A DNA stretch of 34,602 bases from Stutzerimonas stutzeri (GCF_000935215.1 NZ_JXXD01000137.1:1-34602); one strand, 5' to 3'. Positions 18,723 to 28,357 are shown, counted from the stretch's first letter. The notes: a model not told the origin generated them from the letters alone. Program-made: numbers and translations.

Positions 18723-19871
18723 ATGATTGCCACGACCGGTAAAGTGAATCTGCTCGGGCTTACCCAGTCGCAACTGGAGAGTTTCTTCGAGTCCATCGGG
18801 GAGAAGCGTTTTCGCGCCGGTCAGGTTATGAAGTGGATTCACCATTTTGGTGTCGATGATTTCGACGCCATGAGCAATCTCGGCAAGGCCTTGCGCGAAA
18901 AGCTCAAGGCCTGCGCCGAGATTCGCGGCCCGGAGGTCGTCAGTGAAGACATCTCCAGCGACGGCACCCGCAAATGGGTCGTGCGTGTCGCCTCGGGCAG
19001 CTGTGTGGAAACTGTGTACATCCCCCAGGGCGGACGTGGAACGCTGTGCGTGTCCTCGCAGGCCGGATGTGCGCTGGATTGCAGTTTCTGTTCCACCGGC
19101 AAGCAAGGCTTCAACAGCAACCTGACAGCGGCCGAGGTGATCGGTCAGGTCTGGATTGCTAACAAATCATTCGGCTCCATCCCGGCGAAAATCGATCGCG
19201 CGATCACCAACGTGGTGATGATGGGGATGGGCGAGCCGTTACTGAATTTCGACAACGTCGTCGCTGCCATGCACATCATGATGGACGACCTTGGTTACGG
19301 GATTTCCAAGCGTAAGGTGACGCTCTCGACCTCCGGCGTCGTGCCGATGATCGACGAGCTGGCCAAGGTCATCGACGTTTCTCTGGCATTGTCGCTGCAC
19401 GCACCCAACGATGCGTTGCGTGATCAGTTGGTGCCGATCAACAAGAAGTACCCGCTGGACATGCTGCTGGCGGCATGCAAAGGCTATATCTCGAGGCTCG
19501 GTGAGAAGCGCGTGCTGACCATCGAGTACACCCTGCTCAAGGGCATCAACGATCAGCCCGAACATGCCGAGCAGATGATCACGCTGCTGGCGGATATCCC
19601 GTGCAAGATCAATCTGATCCCGTTCAATCCGTTCCCTCACTCCGGATATGAGCGGCCGAGCAACAATGCTATCCGCCGTTTTCAGGACATCCTGCACAAA
19701 GGTGGGCACAATGTAACGGTGCGTACCACCCGCGGCGAAGACATCGACGCGGCTTGCGGTCAGCTCGTCGGCCAGGTGCTGGACCGGACGCGTCGAAGCG
19801 AGAGATACATCGCTGTGCGTGAGCTACAGAGCGAGCCAGGTGCGGCGCAAACTGCTTCGAACCGATCCTGA
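18723..19871 (+). CDS. rlmN: Dual-specificity 23S rRNA/tRNA adenine-C2 methyltransferase RlmN
   Basis: RlmN is a radical-SAM enzyme that makes 2-methyladenosine at A2503 of 23S rRNA and at A37 of some tRNAs. It is 382 aa from the ATG at 18723 ([15 protein letters not shown]). The 4Fe-4S cluster ligands are Cys116, Cys120 and Cys123 (GCALDCSFC). Further motifs are [24 protein letters not shown] and [15 protein letters not shown], and the C-terminal cysteine in DAACGQL forms the covalent RNA intermediate. GAAGGTGAA is upstream; a GTG at 18714 is the alternative start. As a 4Fe-4S protein it depends on the isc genes upstream. pilF follows closely. Confidence 0.97.
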   Translation: MIATTGKVNLLGLTQSQLESFFESIGEKRFRAGQVMKWIHHFGVDDFDAMSNLGKALREKLKACAEIRGPEVVSEDISSDGTRKWVVRVASGSCVETVYIPQGGRGTLCVSSQAGCALDCSFCSTGKQGFNSNLTAAEVIGQVWIANKSFGSIPAKIDRAITNVVMMGMGEPLLNFDNVVAAMHIMMDDLGYGISKRKVTLSTSGVVPMIDELAKVIDVSLALSLHAPNDALRDQLVPINKKYPLDMLLAACKGYISRLGEKRVLTIEYTLLKGINDQPEHAEQMITLLADIPCKINLIPFNPFPHSGYERPSNNAIRRFQDILHKGGHNVTVRTTRGEDIDAACGQLVGQVLDRTRRSERYIAVRELQSEPGAAQTASNRS

Positions 19872-19882
19872 GGGGGATGCTG

Positions 19883-20641
19883 ATGATTTTGCGCGCTGCG
19901 CTGCTGCTTCTACTGACCGGCCTGTTGGCCGGTTGTGTGTCTTCTGGATCCACTGATCCGCTGAGAACCGACGAAGGTCGCCAGCAGGCCCGCGACGCCT
20001 ATATTCAATTGGGGATCGGCTACCTGCAGCAGGGCGCCGCCGCGCGCGCCAAGACGCCACTGCGCAAGGCCCTCGAAATTGATCCGAACAGCGCCGATGC
20101 ACACGCCGCCCTGGCTTTGGTATTCCAGACCGAAATGGAAAACGACCTGGCCGACAAGCACTACCGTGAAGCGCTCTCCAGTCGCAAGGACGCCCGCATA
20201 CTCAACAACTACGGCAGCTTTCTGTTCGAGCATAAGCGCTACCCCGAAGCCATGGAGCGTTTCCGTCAGGCTTCCGAAGACAACATGTATTCCGAGCGGG
20301 CGCGGGTCTTTCAGAATCTGGGTATGACTGCACTGCAGTTGGGCCAGCGTGAAGAGGCCGAGCTCCATTTCACCCGCTCGCTGCGCCTCGACAGTCGCCA
20401 GCCCCGCGCGTTGCTCGAGCTTGCACTCATGGCCTTCGAGGACAAGCAATACGTTCCAGCCAAGCGTTACTACGATAGCTTCAGCCAACTGGCCGAGCAG
20501 AACGCACGGAGTCTGCTGCTCGGTATCCGTCTGGCCAACATCCATCAGGACCGCGACACTGCTGCAAGCCTCGCGCTGCAGCTGAGGCGGCTGTATCCCG
20601 GTACGGATGAATACAAGCAATATCTTTCGGAGCAACGATGA
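19883..20641 (+). CDS. pilF: Type IV pilus pilotin lipoprotein PilF (PilW family)
   Basis: PilF is the outer-membrane lipoprotein that escorts the secretin PilQ to the outer membrane for type IV pilus assembly. It is 252 aa from ATG 19883, the length I recall for P. aeruginosa PilF. It has a lipoprotein signal with lipobox LLAGC (Cys18) and about six TPR repeats between residues 35 and 235, for example LGIGYLQQGAAARAKTPLRK and RVFQNLGMTALQLGQREEA. GAGGGGG at 19870-19876 touches an earlier ATG at 19877 but is properly spaced from 19883, which decides the start. Its stop overlaps the rodZ ATG by 4 bp. Confidence 0.93.
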   Translation: MILRAALLLLLTGLLAGCVSSGSTDPLRTDEGRQQARDAYIQLGIGYLQQGAAARAKTPLRKALEIDPNSADAHAALALVFQTEMENDLADKHYREALSSRKDARILNNYGSFLFEHKRYPEAMERFRQASEDNMYSERARVFQNLGMTALQLGQREEAELHFTRSLRLDSRQPRALLELALMAFEDKQYVPAKRYYDSFSQLAEQNARSLLLGIRLANIHQDRDTAASLALQLRRLYPGTDEYKQYLSEQR

Positions 20642-21645
20642 CCGCGCCGCACCAAGAATCCGCTGCACCGATGGGCAACAACCCCGGCGAGACGCTGCGT
20701 ATAGCTCGCGAAGACAAGGGCTGGCCGCTGTCTGCAGTTGCACAGCAGCTGAATCTCACCGAGCGCTCGCTAGCTCGCATCGAGGCCGGCGATTTCAGCC
20801 AGTTGCCAGGGCACACCTTTGCCCGGGGTTACGTTCGTGCCTATGCCAAGTTGCTGGGGTTGGATCAGAATCGCCTGGTTCAGGAGTTCGACCTGCACAC
20901 CGGTACCAACGCTTCCGGAAGCAACGTCAACAGCCTGGGGCGCATCGAAGAGCCCGGCCGTCTGTCGCGAAGCTTCATGCGCTTCTTCGGCTTTGCCTTG
21001 TTGCTGCTCCTGGCTGCAGTCGCCTGGTATTGGTGGCAGGAACGCATGGCTCGAGAGGCCACGACGCCACCGGTCTCGGCGCTGGAGCGAATCGAAGTGG
21101 AAGGCGCGGATGGAACCACCGAGATCCATCTGCTTGATCGCGCTGACGAGGGTGCCGAGCAGCAGAGCGAACAGCCAGTCGAGCAAACAGCACCGCTAGC
21201 CGATTCGAACGAGAGTGAAGCGATCGAGTCTGAGCAACAGGCTCCAGCCACCACTGATGTGCAGGGCACCATCACCGAGCCGGCGGGCGAGGCCGCGCAG
21301 TCTCTGCCGCTGACGCTGCCCGACAGCCCCACGCAAGGCGCTGACGCAACGGCCTCCCCGGCTCCCACGAGTGCCTCGAACGCCACCGCCCCGCCAGTAG
21401 CCGGCGAGGCCCAGCTGGAGCTGAGTTTCACCGCCGATTGCTGGACGCGAGTCAGCGATGCCGACGGACGAGTACTGTTCAGTGCGCTGGCCAAGGCTGG
21501 GACCACCAGGGCGGTCAGCGGCAAGGCACCATTGGACGTACATCTGGGCTACGCTCGCGGCGCCCAACTCAGTTACAACGGCGAAGCTGTGAACCTCGCC
21601 TCTCATATGCGCGGCGAGACAGCGCGCCTCAAGCTCGGACAGTAA
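20638..21645 (+). CDS. rodZ: Cytoskeletal/cell-shape protein RodZ (HTH and DUF4115 domains)
   Basis: RodZ is a bitopic membrane protein that binds MreB through its cytoplasmic helix-turn-helix domain and helps maintain rod shape. The protein is 335 aa. The helix-turn-helix region is at about residues 16-85 ([29 protein letters not shown]). One membrane span lies at about 117-133, followed by a Ser/Pro/Thr/Ala-rich periplasmic linker (about 150-260) and a C-terminal DUF4115 beta domain containing [23 protein letters not shown]. The ATG at 20638 overlaps the pilF stop. The repetitive linker is compositionally biased and will differ in length between strains. Confidence 0.93.
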   Translation: MTAPHQESAAPMGNNPGETLRIAREDKGWPLSAVAQQLNLTERSLARIEAGDFSQLPGHTFARGYVRAYAKLLGLDQNRLVQEFDLHTGTNASGSNVNSLGRIEEPGRLSRSFMRFFGFALLLLLAAVAWYWWQERMAREATTPPVSALERIEVEGADGTTEIHLLDRADEGAEQQSEQPVEQTAPLADSNESEAIESEQQAPATTDVQGTITEPAGEAAQSLPLTLPDSPTQGADATASPAPTSASNATAPPVAGEAQLELSFTADCWTRVSDADGRVLFSALAKAGTTRAVSGKAPLDVHLGYARGAQLSYNGEAVNLASHMRGETARLKLGQ

Positions 21646-21652
21646 GCTGACC

Positions 21653-22765
21653 ATGCATTCCGAATCTCCTATCAAGCGTCGCCAATCCCGCAAGATCTGG
21701 GTGGGCAATGTGCCGGTCGGTGGTGATGCGCCGATTTCCGTACAGAGCATGACCAATACCGAGACCTGTGATGTCGAGGCGACGGTTGCGCAGATCCAGC
21801 GCCTGGCCAATGCAGGCGCCGATATCGTCAGGGTTTCAGTGCCTTCCATGGAGGCTGCCGAGGCCTTTGGGCGCATCAAGCAACTGGTGCAGTTGCCGCT
21901 GGTGGCCGACATCCATTTCGATTATCAGATCGCTCTGCGCGTGGCCGAGCTCGGCGTTGATTGCCTGCGCATCAATCCGGGCAATATCGGTCGCGAAGAT
22001 CGCGTGCGCGCGGTGGTCGATGCGGCGCGCGACAAGGGCATCCCGATCCGCATCGGGGTGAATGCCGGTTCGCTGGAAAAGGACCTGCAGAAAAAGTACG
22101 GCGAGCCGACCCCGCAGGCGCTGGTGGAGTCCGCCCTGCGCCATGTCGATCATCTCGATCGCCTGGACTTCCAGGACTTCAAGGTCAGCGTCAAGGCTTC
22201 CGACGTATTCATGGCGGTCGAGGCCTATCGGTTGCTGGCCGGGCAGATCGAACAGCCGCTGCACCTGGGCATTACCGAGGCGGGTGGACTGCGTTCCGGC
22301 ACCGTGAAGTCCGCGGTCGGGCTGGGCATGCTGCTCGCTGAAGGCATCGGTGACACCATTCGCGTGTCGCTGGCGGCCGATCCTGTCGAGGAAATCAAGG
22401 TCGGCTTCGATATCCTCAAGTCGCTGCGTCTGCGTTCACGTGGTATCAACTTCATCGCCTGCCCGAGCTGCTCGCGGCAGAACTTCGATGTGGTCAAGAC
22501 CATGAACGAGCTGGAAACCCGCGTGGAAGACCTGCTGGTACCGATGGACGTTGCCGTGATCGGTTGTGTGGTGAACGGTCCGGGAGAGGCGAAGGAGGCC
22601 CATGTCGGGTTGACCGGTGGCAGCCCTAACAACCTGGTCTACATCGACGGCAAGCCGGCGCAAAAACTGAACAACGAAAATCTCGTCGATGAGCTGGAGC
22701 AGCTCATCCGACGCAAGGCCGCCGAGAAGCTCGCGGCCGACGCGGCGGTCATCGCGCGCAGCTGA
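21653..22765 (+). CDS. ispG: 4-hydroxy-3-methylbut-2-en-1-yl diphosphate synthase IspG
   Basis: IspG is the penultimate enzyme of the MEP isoprenoid pathway. It reductively opens the cyclic diphosphate MEcPP to HMBPP using a 4Fe-4S cluster. The protein is 370 aa, with the start region [24 protein letters not shown]-barrel part contains [10 protein letters not shown] and RINPGNIG. The C-terminal cluster domain has cysteines in CPSCSRQ and [13 protein letters not shown], and a conserved glutamate nearby. It starts 7 bp after rodZ. Its Fe-S dependence links it functionally to the isc genes upstream. Confidence 0.97.
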   Translation: MHSESPIKRRQSRKIWVGNVPVGGDAPISVQSMTNTETCDVEATVAQIQRLANAGADIVRVSVPSMEAAEAFGRIKQLVQLPLVADIHFDYQIALRVAELGVDCLRINPGNIGREDRVRAVVDAARDKGIPIRIGVNAGSLEKDLQKKYGEPTPQALVESALRHVDHLDRLDFQDFKVSVKASDVFMAVEAYRLLAGQIEQPLHLGITEAGGLRSGTVKSAVGLGMLLAEGIGDTIRVSLAADPVEEIKVGFDILKSLRLRSRGINFIACPSCSRQNFDVVKTMNELETRVEDLLVPMDVAVIGCVVNGPGEAKEAHVGLTGGSPNNLVYIDGKPAQKLNNENLVDELEQLIRRKAAEKLAADAAVIARS

Positions 22766-22781
22766 TCTTTAAGGAATCCCA

Positions 22782-24071
22782 TTGAGCAAGTCCCTGCAAG
22801 CCATTCGTGGCATGAACGACATCCTGCCTGCGCAGACCCCGACCTGGCGTTATCTGGAAAGCAACTTCGCGCAACTGCTCGACAGCTACGGCTACAGCGA
22901 GATTCGCCTGCCTATCCTGGAGTTCACCGACCTCTTCGCTCGCGGCATCGGTGAAGGCACCGACGTGGTCGACAAGGAGATGTACACCTTCCTCGATCGC
23001 AACGAAGAGTCGCTGACCCTGCGTCCTGAAGGCACTGCCGGTTGTGTGCGCGCCGTGCTCGAGCATGGCATGACCGGTGGCGGCCAGGTGCAGAAGCTCT
23101 GGTACACCGGGCCGATGTTTCGTTATGAGAAGCCGCAAAAGGGCCGCTATCGGCAGTTCCACCAGATCGGTGTGGAAGTCTTCAACCAGCCCGGGCCGGA
23201 TGTCGACGCCGAGCTGATCGTGATGACAGCGCGCCTGTGGAAGCAGCTCGGCCTGGCCGACGCTGTAACGCTGCAGCTCAACAGCCTGGGCTCCAGCGAA
23301 GCACGTGCGCGCTACCGCGATGCGCTGGTGGCCTACCTGCAGCAGCGTTTCGATCAGCTCGACGAGGACAGCCAGCGGCGCCTGACGACCAATCCGCTGC
23401 GTATTCTCGACAGCAAGAATGCCCAGACTCAGGCGCTGCTGGCCGACGCACCGACGCTGCATGACTACCTCGACGATGAGTCACGCGTGCATTTCGAAGG
23501 CCTGAAGGCGCGCCTCGATGCAGTCGGCATCGCCTACGAAATCAACCCGAAGCTGGTGCGTGGTCTGGATTACTACGGTCGAACCGTGTTCGAGTGGGTT
23601 ACCGACAAACTGGGCTCGCAGGGCACCGTCTGCGCTGGCGGCCGTTACGATGGCCTGATCAGTCAGTTTGGCGGTAAGCCTACCCCGGGTGTCGGCTTCG
23701 CCATGGGCGTCGAGCGCCTGGTGCTGCTGCTGGAAACCCTTGGTCTGGTGCCGGACGCCTTGAGCCCGGTGCCGCATGCCTATATCTGCGCATTCGGTGA
23801 GCCTGCCGAGCTGGCAGCACTGGCTCTGGCCGAGCGCCTGCGCGATACGCTGCCAGGGCTGCGCCTGCTGGTGAACGCCGGTGGCGGCAGTTTCAAGAGT
23901 CAGTTCAAGAAAGCGGACAAGAGCGGCGCGCGCTTTGCGCTGATCCTGGGTGACGACGAACTGGCAGGGCGCGTGGTAGGTTGCAAGCCGCTACGCGACG
24001 ACAGCGAGCAACAAAGCATTGCCTGGGATGCTCTGCCCGAGCGTCTGGCTGCCTGCCTCGAGCAGGTCTGA
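22782..24071 (+). CDS. hisS: Histidine-tRNA ligase HisS
   Basis: HisS charges tRNA-His with histidine. It is a class II synthetase of 429 aa starting at a TTG (22782), giving [16 protein letters not shown], with AAGGAA at 22771-22776. Motif 1 surrounds [15 protein letters not shown]. Motif 2 is [20 protein letters not shown]. The histidine-specific motifs are [13 protein letters not shown] and GGRYDGL, and motif 3 is [11 protein letters not shown]. The C-terminal anticodon-binding domain covers about residues 330-429. The unusual start codon is the only real oddity; it is supported by the ribosome site and the conserved N-terminus. Confidence 0.97.
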   Translation: MSKSLQAIRGMNDILPAQTPTWRYLESNFAQLLDSYGYSEIRLPILEFTDLFARGIGEGTDVVDKEMYTFLDRNEESLTLRPEGTAGCVRAVLEHGMTGGGQVQKLWYTGPMFRYEKPQKGRYRQFHQIGVEVFNQPGPDVDAELIVMTARLWKQLGLADAVTLQLNSLGSSEARARYRDALVAYLQQRFDQLDEDSQRRLTTNPLRILDSKNAQTQALLADAPTLHDYLDDESRVHFEGLKARLDAVGIAYEINPKLVRGLDYYGRTVFEWVTDKLGSQGTVCAGGRYDGLISQFGGKPTPGVGFAMGVERLVLLLETLGLVPDALSPVPHAYICAFGEPAELAALALAERLRDTLPGLRLLVNAGGGSFKSQFKKADKSGARFALILGDDELAGRVVGCKPLRDDSEQQSIAWDALPERLAACLEQV

Positions 24072-24098
24072 GACTAAGCGAATGAAAGGAGTGACAGC

Positions 24099-24740
24099 GT
24101 GACCTCGGGTACCGAAGAAGAAACACTGGCGCAGATCAAAGACTGGTGGCAGCGCAACGGCAAGCCTCTTCTGTTTGGGGCTGTGCTCGCTCTGGTCTTG
24201 GTGTTCGGCTGGCAATTCTGGCAGAACCATCAGGTCAACCAGGCGCAGGGTGCCTCGGTGATCTATCAGCAGCTGCTCGGCGCAGCGCTGGAAGAAGGTG
24301 AAGCCGATGCGGCGGAAGTTGCGCGATTGGGCAATCTGCTGAAGAAAGATTTCGCCGGCACGCATTATGCGCAGTACGGCAGCTTGTTCGTGGCGAAGGT
24401 GGCGGTCGAGTCGGGGCGGTTGGACGAAGCGGCTAGCGAGCTTCGCGCCGTGGTCGACAAGCCCGCCGACAAGACGCTGGACGAGCTGGCTCGTCAGCGT
24501 CTGGCACGCGTTCTGGCTGCGCAGGACAAGGCAGAAGAAGCGCTCAAGCTGCTGGACGGCAAGGCTGATCAGGCCTTCGCTGCCAGTCGCGAGGAGCTGC
24601 GCGGCGATCTGCTGGTGCAGCTTGGCCGACGCGACGAGGCGCATGCGGCCTACACCACGGCGAAAGAGTCGCTGTCCCAGGATGCGGCCATCGGTGGTCT
24701 GCAAATGAAGCTGGATGATCTGGCCCGAGGGGAGGCGTAA
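24099..24740 (+). CDS. yfgM: Membrane-anchored TPR protein YfgM
   Basis: YfgM is an ancillary SecYEG-associated protein that works with periplasmic chaperones such as PpiD. It is 213 aa. There is a short cytoplasmic N-terminus containing EEETLAQIKDWWQRNGKP, one membrane span at about residues 23-42 (LLFGAVLALVLVFGWQFW), and a periplasmic tetratricopeptide region (about 55-205). The GTG at 24099 has AAAGGAG at 24085-24091. It sits between hisS and bamB with 3 bp before the latter, the standard gammaproteobacterial order. The assignment rests on family architecture and context. Confidence 0.93.
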   Translation: MTSGTEEETLAQIKDWWQRNGKPLLFGAVLALVLVFGWQFWQNHQVNQAQGASVIYQQLLGAALEEGEADAAEVARLGNLLKKDFAGTHYAQYGSLFVAKVAVESGRLDEAASELRAVVDKPADKTLDELARQRLARVLAAQDKAEEALKLLDGKADQAFAASREELRGDLLVQLGRRDEAHAAYTTAKESLSQDAAIGGLQMKLDDLARGEA

Positions 24741-24743
24741 ACG

Positions 24744-25892
24744 ATGCGCTGGAAGACTGCAGCATTGCTGACCCTGGCTGTACTGGCCGCGGGTTGTAGC
24801 AACAAGGACACTAAAGAGCCGGAGCCGGCGGAGCTGACCAAGTTCGAGGCGGAAATCTCCTTGAAGAAGGAGTGGAGTCGTTCGATCGGTGAAGGGCAGG
24901 GCAAGACCTACAACCTGCTGACGCCGGTGGTGTATGGCGACCAGATTTACGCCGCCGATGTCGAAGGGCTGGTGGTATCCATGGATCGCCTGACAGGCAA
25001 GGTCAACTGGAAGAAGAAGCTTGATACGCCGGTTTCCGGCGGGGTTGGCGCCGGGTACGGCCTGGTGCTGGTTGGCACCCTGCGCGGTGAAGTGCTGGCG
25101 CTTGACGTCAGCACGGGCGAGGAGCGCTGGCGCAGTCAGGTCAGCAGTGAAGTACTGGCTGCCCCGGCCGTCAATGGCGACATCGTCCTGGTGCAGACGC
25201 AGGATGATCGGCTGATCGCGCTGGAGATGGATACCGGCGCGCAGCGCTGGAGCTACGAGAGCTCTCCTGCGGTGCTGACGCTACGCGGGACCGGCGCACC
25301 GCTGCTGACCAATCAGCTGGCCGTTGCCGGCCTGTCCAGCGGCAAAGTGGTCGCACTGGATACCCGTCGCGGGCTTCCGGTCTGGGAGCAGCGCGTTGCC
25401 ATTCCGCAAGGACGTTCGGAGCTTGAGCGGGTCGTCGATATCGACGGTGGTCTGCTGCTATCCGGTGGCACGCTCTACGTCACCAGCTATCAGGGCCGTG
25501 CCGCGGCACTGGAACTGGAAAGTGGTCGTGTCCTCTGGCAGCGCGATGCGTCCAGCTATTCGGGTGCTGCGCTCGGCTACGGTAGCGTTTACCTGAGCCT
25601 TGCCGACGGCACTGTCGAGGGGATCGACGAGCGCTCCACGACTGCTCTGTGGCGCAATGAGTCCATGGCGCGCCGCCAGCTTTCGGCTCCCGCAGTATTT
25701 TCCAGCTATGTTGTGGTGGGTGACATCGAGGGCTATCTGCACCTGCTGAGCCAGGTCGATGGTCGTTTCGTCGCTCGCGAGCGTATCGACAGCTCTGGCG
25801 TCCGTGCCCGTCCGGTAGTCGAGGGCGACTGGCTGTATGCCTTCGGCAATGACGGCAAGCTGGTGGCGTTGACTATCCGTCAGGCTGACTGA
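24744..25892 (+). CDS. bamB: Outer membrane assembly lipoprotein BamB
   Basis: BamB is an accessory lipoprotein of the BAM complex that inserts beta-barrel proteins into the outer membrane. It binds the POTRA domains of BamA. The protein is 382 aa with a lipoprotein signal ending in LAAGC (Cys18) and serine at +2, consistent with outer-membrane sorting. An eight-bladed propeller of PQQ-like repeats follows, with recurring patterns such as GLVVSMDRLTGKVNWKKKL, GEVLALDVSTGEERWRSQV and LIALEMDTGAQRWSYE. The ATG at 24744 is 3 bp after yfgM. Two tandem hairpins follow before der. Confidence 0.96.
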   Translation: MRWKTAALLTLAVLAAGCSNKDTKEPEPAELTKFEAEISLKKEWSRSIGEGQGKTYNLLTPVVYGDQIYAADVEGLVVSMDRLTGKVNWKKKLDTPVSGGVGAGYGLVLVGTLRGEVLALDVSTGEERWRSQVSSEVLAAPAVNGDIVLVQTQDDRLIALEMDTGAQRWSYESSPAVLTLRGTGAPLLTNQLAVAGLSSGKVVALDTRRGLPVWEQRVAIPQGRSELERVVDIDGGLLLSGGTLYVTSYQGRAAALELESGRVLWQRDASSYSGAALGYGSVYLSLADGTVEGIDERSTTALWRNESMARRQLSAPAVFSSYVVVGDIEGYLHLLSQVDGRFVARERIDSSGVRARPVVEGDWLYAFGNDGKLVALTIRQAD

Positions 25893-25909
25893 CCGCAAGT
25901 TGCGCCCAC

Positions 25910-25959
25910 GGCTCCGCCTGGCGGAGCCCTGAATATTCGGCCGCTGCAATGCAGCGGCC
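25910..25959 (+). terminator. Two tandem hairpins between bamB and der
   Basis: GGCTCCGC (25910-25917) with GCGGAGCC (25921-25928), and GGCCGCTGC (25939-25947) with GCAGCGGCC (25951-25959), are perfect stems of 8 and 9 bp with three-base loops. The second is followed by TTCGTGTTTT. The pair probably ends or attenuates the bamB transcript; der may have its own promoter or depend on read-through. Confidence 0.6.
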
Positions 25960-25994
25960 TTCGTGTTTTCTGAAATATCGCAGTGGAGAGCCGC

Positions 25995-27473
25995 ATGGTT
26001 CCCGTAATCGCCCTGGTGGGCCGCCCGAACGTCGGCAAGTCCACCCTGTTCAATCGTCTGACCAAGAGCCGCGACGCCATCGTGGCCGAGTACGCCGGTC
26101 TGACCCGAGATCGCCAGTACGGCGAGGCCAAATGGCAGGGCCGCACCTACATCGTCATCGACACTGGTGGTCTGACCGGCGATGAGGAGGGCATCGACGC
26201 CAAGATGGCCGAGCAGTCCCTGCAAGCCATGCAAGAGGCCGATGCGGTGATGTTCATGGTTGACGCGCGTGCCGGCATGACGCCTGGCGATCAGATGATT
26301 GCCGAGCACCTGCGCAAGATGAACAAACGCCACTTCCTGGTGGCGAACAAGGTCGACAGCATCGATCCGGATATCGCCCGAGCGGAATTCAGCCCGTTGG
26401 GCCTGGGCGACGCCCTTCCGATCGCCGCCGCACATGGCCGTGGTATCACCCATATGCTCGAGCAGGCGCTCGGCATGTTCCCCAAGGACAACGCCGAAGT
26501 TGCCGAAGCCGAGGGTGAAGAGGGCGAGACGGTTGCCGAAGGAGAAGAGCTCAAGCGCATCCCTGGACCGAGCGAAAAGGATGGCATCAAGATCGCCATC
26601 ATCGGCCGGCCCAATGTGGGCAAGTCGACGCTGGTCAATCGCATGCTCGGTGAGGAGCGGGTCATCGTTTATGACCAGGCCGGTACAACCCGCGACAGCA
26701 TCTACATTCCCTTCGAACGTGATGACGCCAAGTACACACTGATCGACACGGCCGGTGTGCGCCGTCGCGGCAAGATCTTCGAGGCCGTAGAAAAGTTCTC
26801 GGTGGTCAAGACGCTGCAGGCGATCCAGGATTCCAACGTCGTGATTTTCGTCATGGATGCCCGCGAGGGAGTGGTCGAACACGATCTGAACCTGCTCGGC
26901 TTCGTGCTGGAAAGCGGTCGGGCGTTGGTCATCGCACTGAACAAGTGGGACGGCATGGAGCCGAGTGAGCGCGACTATGTGAAGACCGAGTTGGAGCGCC
27001 GGTTGTTCTTCGTCGAGTTCGCCGACATCCACTTCATCTCCGCCAAGCATGGTACCGGCGTCGGTAATCTGTACAAGTCCGTGCAGGCCTCGTTCACTTC
27101 AGCCGTGACGCGATGGCCCACCAGCCGTCTGACGCAGATCCTTGAAGATGCGGTTCGCGAGCATGCGCCGCCGATGGTTGCCAGCCGCCGGATCAAGCTT
27201 CGTTACGCGCACTTGGGCGGCGCCAACCCGCCGCTGATCGTGATCCATGGCAACCAGGTCGACTCGATTCCAAAGTCCTACACCCGTTATCTGGAGAACA
27301 CCTACCGACGCGTCTTGAAGCTGGTCGGTACGCCCATCCGTATCGAGTACAAGGGCGGAGAAAACCCTTACGAGGGCAAGAAAAACACGCTTACCGACCG
27401 CCAGGTCAACAAGAAGCGCCGTCTCATGTCGCACCACAAGAAGGCCGAGAAGAAGCGCCGCGACAAGCGCTGA
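25995..27473 (+). CDS. der: Ribosome biogenesis GTPase Der (EngA)
   Basis: Der is an essential GTPase with two tandem G domains that acts in maturation of the 50S ribosomal subunit. It is 492 aa from the ATG at 25995 ([17 protein letters not shown]), with GGAG at 25985-25988. A GTG at 25983 would add four residues. G domain 1 has GRPNVGKS at residues 9-16, DTGG and NKVD. An acidic linker ([15 protein letters not shown]) leads to G domain 2, with a second [12 protein letters not shown] and NKWD. The C-terminal KH-like domain ends in a basic tail rich in lysine and arginine. It converges on the serine acetyltransferase gene with a 4 bp gap and no terminator. Confidence 0.97.
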   Translation: MVPVIALVGRPNVGKSTLFNRLTKSRDAIVAEYAGLTRDRQYGEAKWQGRTYIVIDTGGLTGDEEGIDAKMAEQSLQAMQEADAVMFMVDARAGMTPGDQMIAEHLRKMNKRHFLVANKVDSIDPDIARAEFSPLGLGDALPIAAAHGRGITHMLEQALGMFPKDNAEVAEAEGEEGETVAEGEELKRIPGPSEKDGIKIAIIGRPNVGKSTLVNRMLGEERVIVYDQAGTTRDSIYIPFERDDAKYTLIDTAGVRRRGKIFEAVEKFSVVKTLQAIQDSNVVIFVMDAREGVVEHDLNLLGFVLESGRALVIALNKWDGMEPSERDYVKTELERRLFFVEFADIHFISAKHGTGVGNLYKSVQASFTSAVTRWPTSRLTQILEDAVREHAPPMVASRRIKLRYAHLGGANPPLIVIHGNQVDSIPKSYTRYLENTYRRVLKLVGTPIRIEYKGGENPYEGKKNTLTDRQVNKKRRLMSHHKKAEKKRRDKR

Positions 27474-27477
27474 CTGC

Positions 27478-28272
27478 TCAGCGATCTCCGTCGAACGACT
27501 GGTCCATATCCAGGGCCGGTCGTGCGTGGCGCGGCGTGCCGACCTGACGAGCCGGATTGCCAACCACCGTGGTATGCGGCGCAACGGGATGCAGCACGAT
27601 GCTGCCGGCGCCAACCTTGGCGCCTTCGCCAATCTCGATGTTCCCGAGAATCTTCGCTCCAGCGCCGATCATCACGCCGCTGCGCACCTTCGGATGGCGG
27701 TCGCCGCCTTCCTTGCCCGTACCGCCCAGGGTAACGCCCTGCAGGATCGATACGTCATCGCCCACCACAGCGGTTTCGCCGATGACGATGCCGGTTCCGT
27801 GATCGAGCATGATGCCACTGCCGATGCGGCTGGCCGGGTTGATGTCGATGCCCAGGCGTTCATTGCTGCGTGCCTGGATGAACATTGCCAGCAGGCGTTC
27901 GCCCCGTTCATGCAAGTGGTGCCCGACACGATAGGCCTGTAACGCCAGATAACCCTTGGAGAACAGGAACACTTCCAGCGCGGTGTCGAACGCCGGGTCG
28001 CGGCTGACGATTGCCTGCAGGTCAGAGCACGCCACCTCGGCGAGCGCTGCGGCCTGTTGGTGAATGCCAGCGAAACGATCAGTCAGCGTACGGCTCTGCT
28101 CGCTGCTTTCCGCCAGCGCATGGCCAATGCGCTGGGCAAGCGCGCAGCCGAAATCGGGATGGTCGAGGATAGCCCGCTGGAATAGCGTGGCCAGGGTCGG
28201 CTCCGCATCCAGCGCGTGAAGCGCCTGGGCGCGTAGCTCGTTCCACAGCGTGCTGACTGAATGACTGGGCAT
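27478..28272 (-). CDS. cysE: Serine O-acetyltransferase (second paralogue, long N-domain type)
   Basis: This protein makes O-acetylserine from serine and acetyl-CoA. It is 264 aa, with the alpha-helical SATase N-terminal domain (about residues 5-110, including WNELRAQALHALDAEPTLAT) and a left-handed beta-helix containing [20 protein letters not shown] and GVTLGGTGKEGGDRHPKV. It resembles E. coli CysE more than the isc-linked copy does. It ends ALDMDQSFDGDR, so the E. coli tail and the terminal isoleucine that binds cysteine synthase are missing. The start complements 28270-28272 and is preceded by AAGGA (about 28279-28284). A longer open frame upstream is not conserved. It is convergent with der and divergent from the aminotransferase. 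Confidence 0.93.
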   Translation of the reverse strand: MPSHSVSTLWNELRAQALHALDAEPTLATLFQRAILDHPDFGCALAQRIGHALAESSEQSRTLTDRFAGIHQQAAALAEVACSDLQAIVSRDPAFDTALEVFLFSKGYLALQAYRVGHHLHERGERLLAMFIQARSNERLGIDINPASRIGSGIMLDHGTGIVIGETAVVGDDVSILQGVTLGGTGKEGGDRHPKVRSGVMIGAGAKILGNIEIGEGAKVGAGSIVLHPVAPHTTVVGNPARQVGTPRHARPALDMDQSFDGDR

Positions 28273-28288
28273 GCGAGGTTCCTTATAT

Positions 28289-28357
28289 CGATACGCGAGG
28301 GTGCTCGTTCGCTGCACTGTAGCAGCCCGATGGCAGGCGCCGTGCACCCTCGTATCG
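28289..28357. repeat. Long inverted repeat in the cysE-aminotransferase divergent region
   Basis: The arm at 28289-28304 is CGATACG, then CG, then AGGGTGC. The arm at 28344-28357 is its exact reverse complement apart from the two inserted bases, giving 14 paired positions. The 39 bp between the arms contain a smaller stem, GCTGC (28311-28315) with GCAGC (28322-28326). It lies between two divergent starts and could be an operator pair or a structured leader. Confidence 0.6.

Noticed and set aside
20638-21645. rodZ as a DNA-binding transcriptional regulator because of its helix-turn-helix domain.
   Set aside because: The single membrane span, low-complexity periplasmic linker and DUF4115 domain show it is the MreB-binding shape protein.
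25458-27050. A 530-codon open frame antisense to bamB and der.
   Set aside because: It is a shadow caused by high GC content. Its translation is rich in His, Gln and Arg with no family features, while both plus-strand genes are clear.
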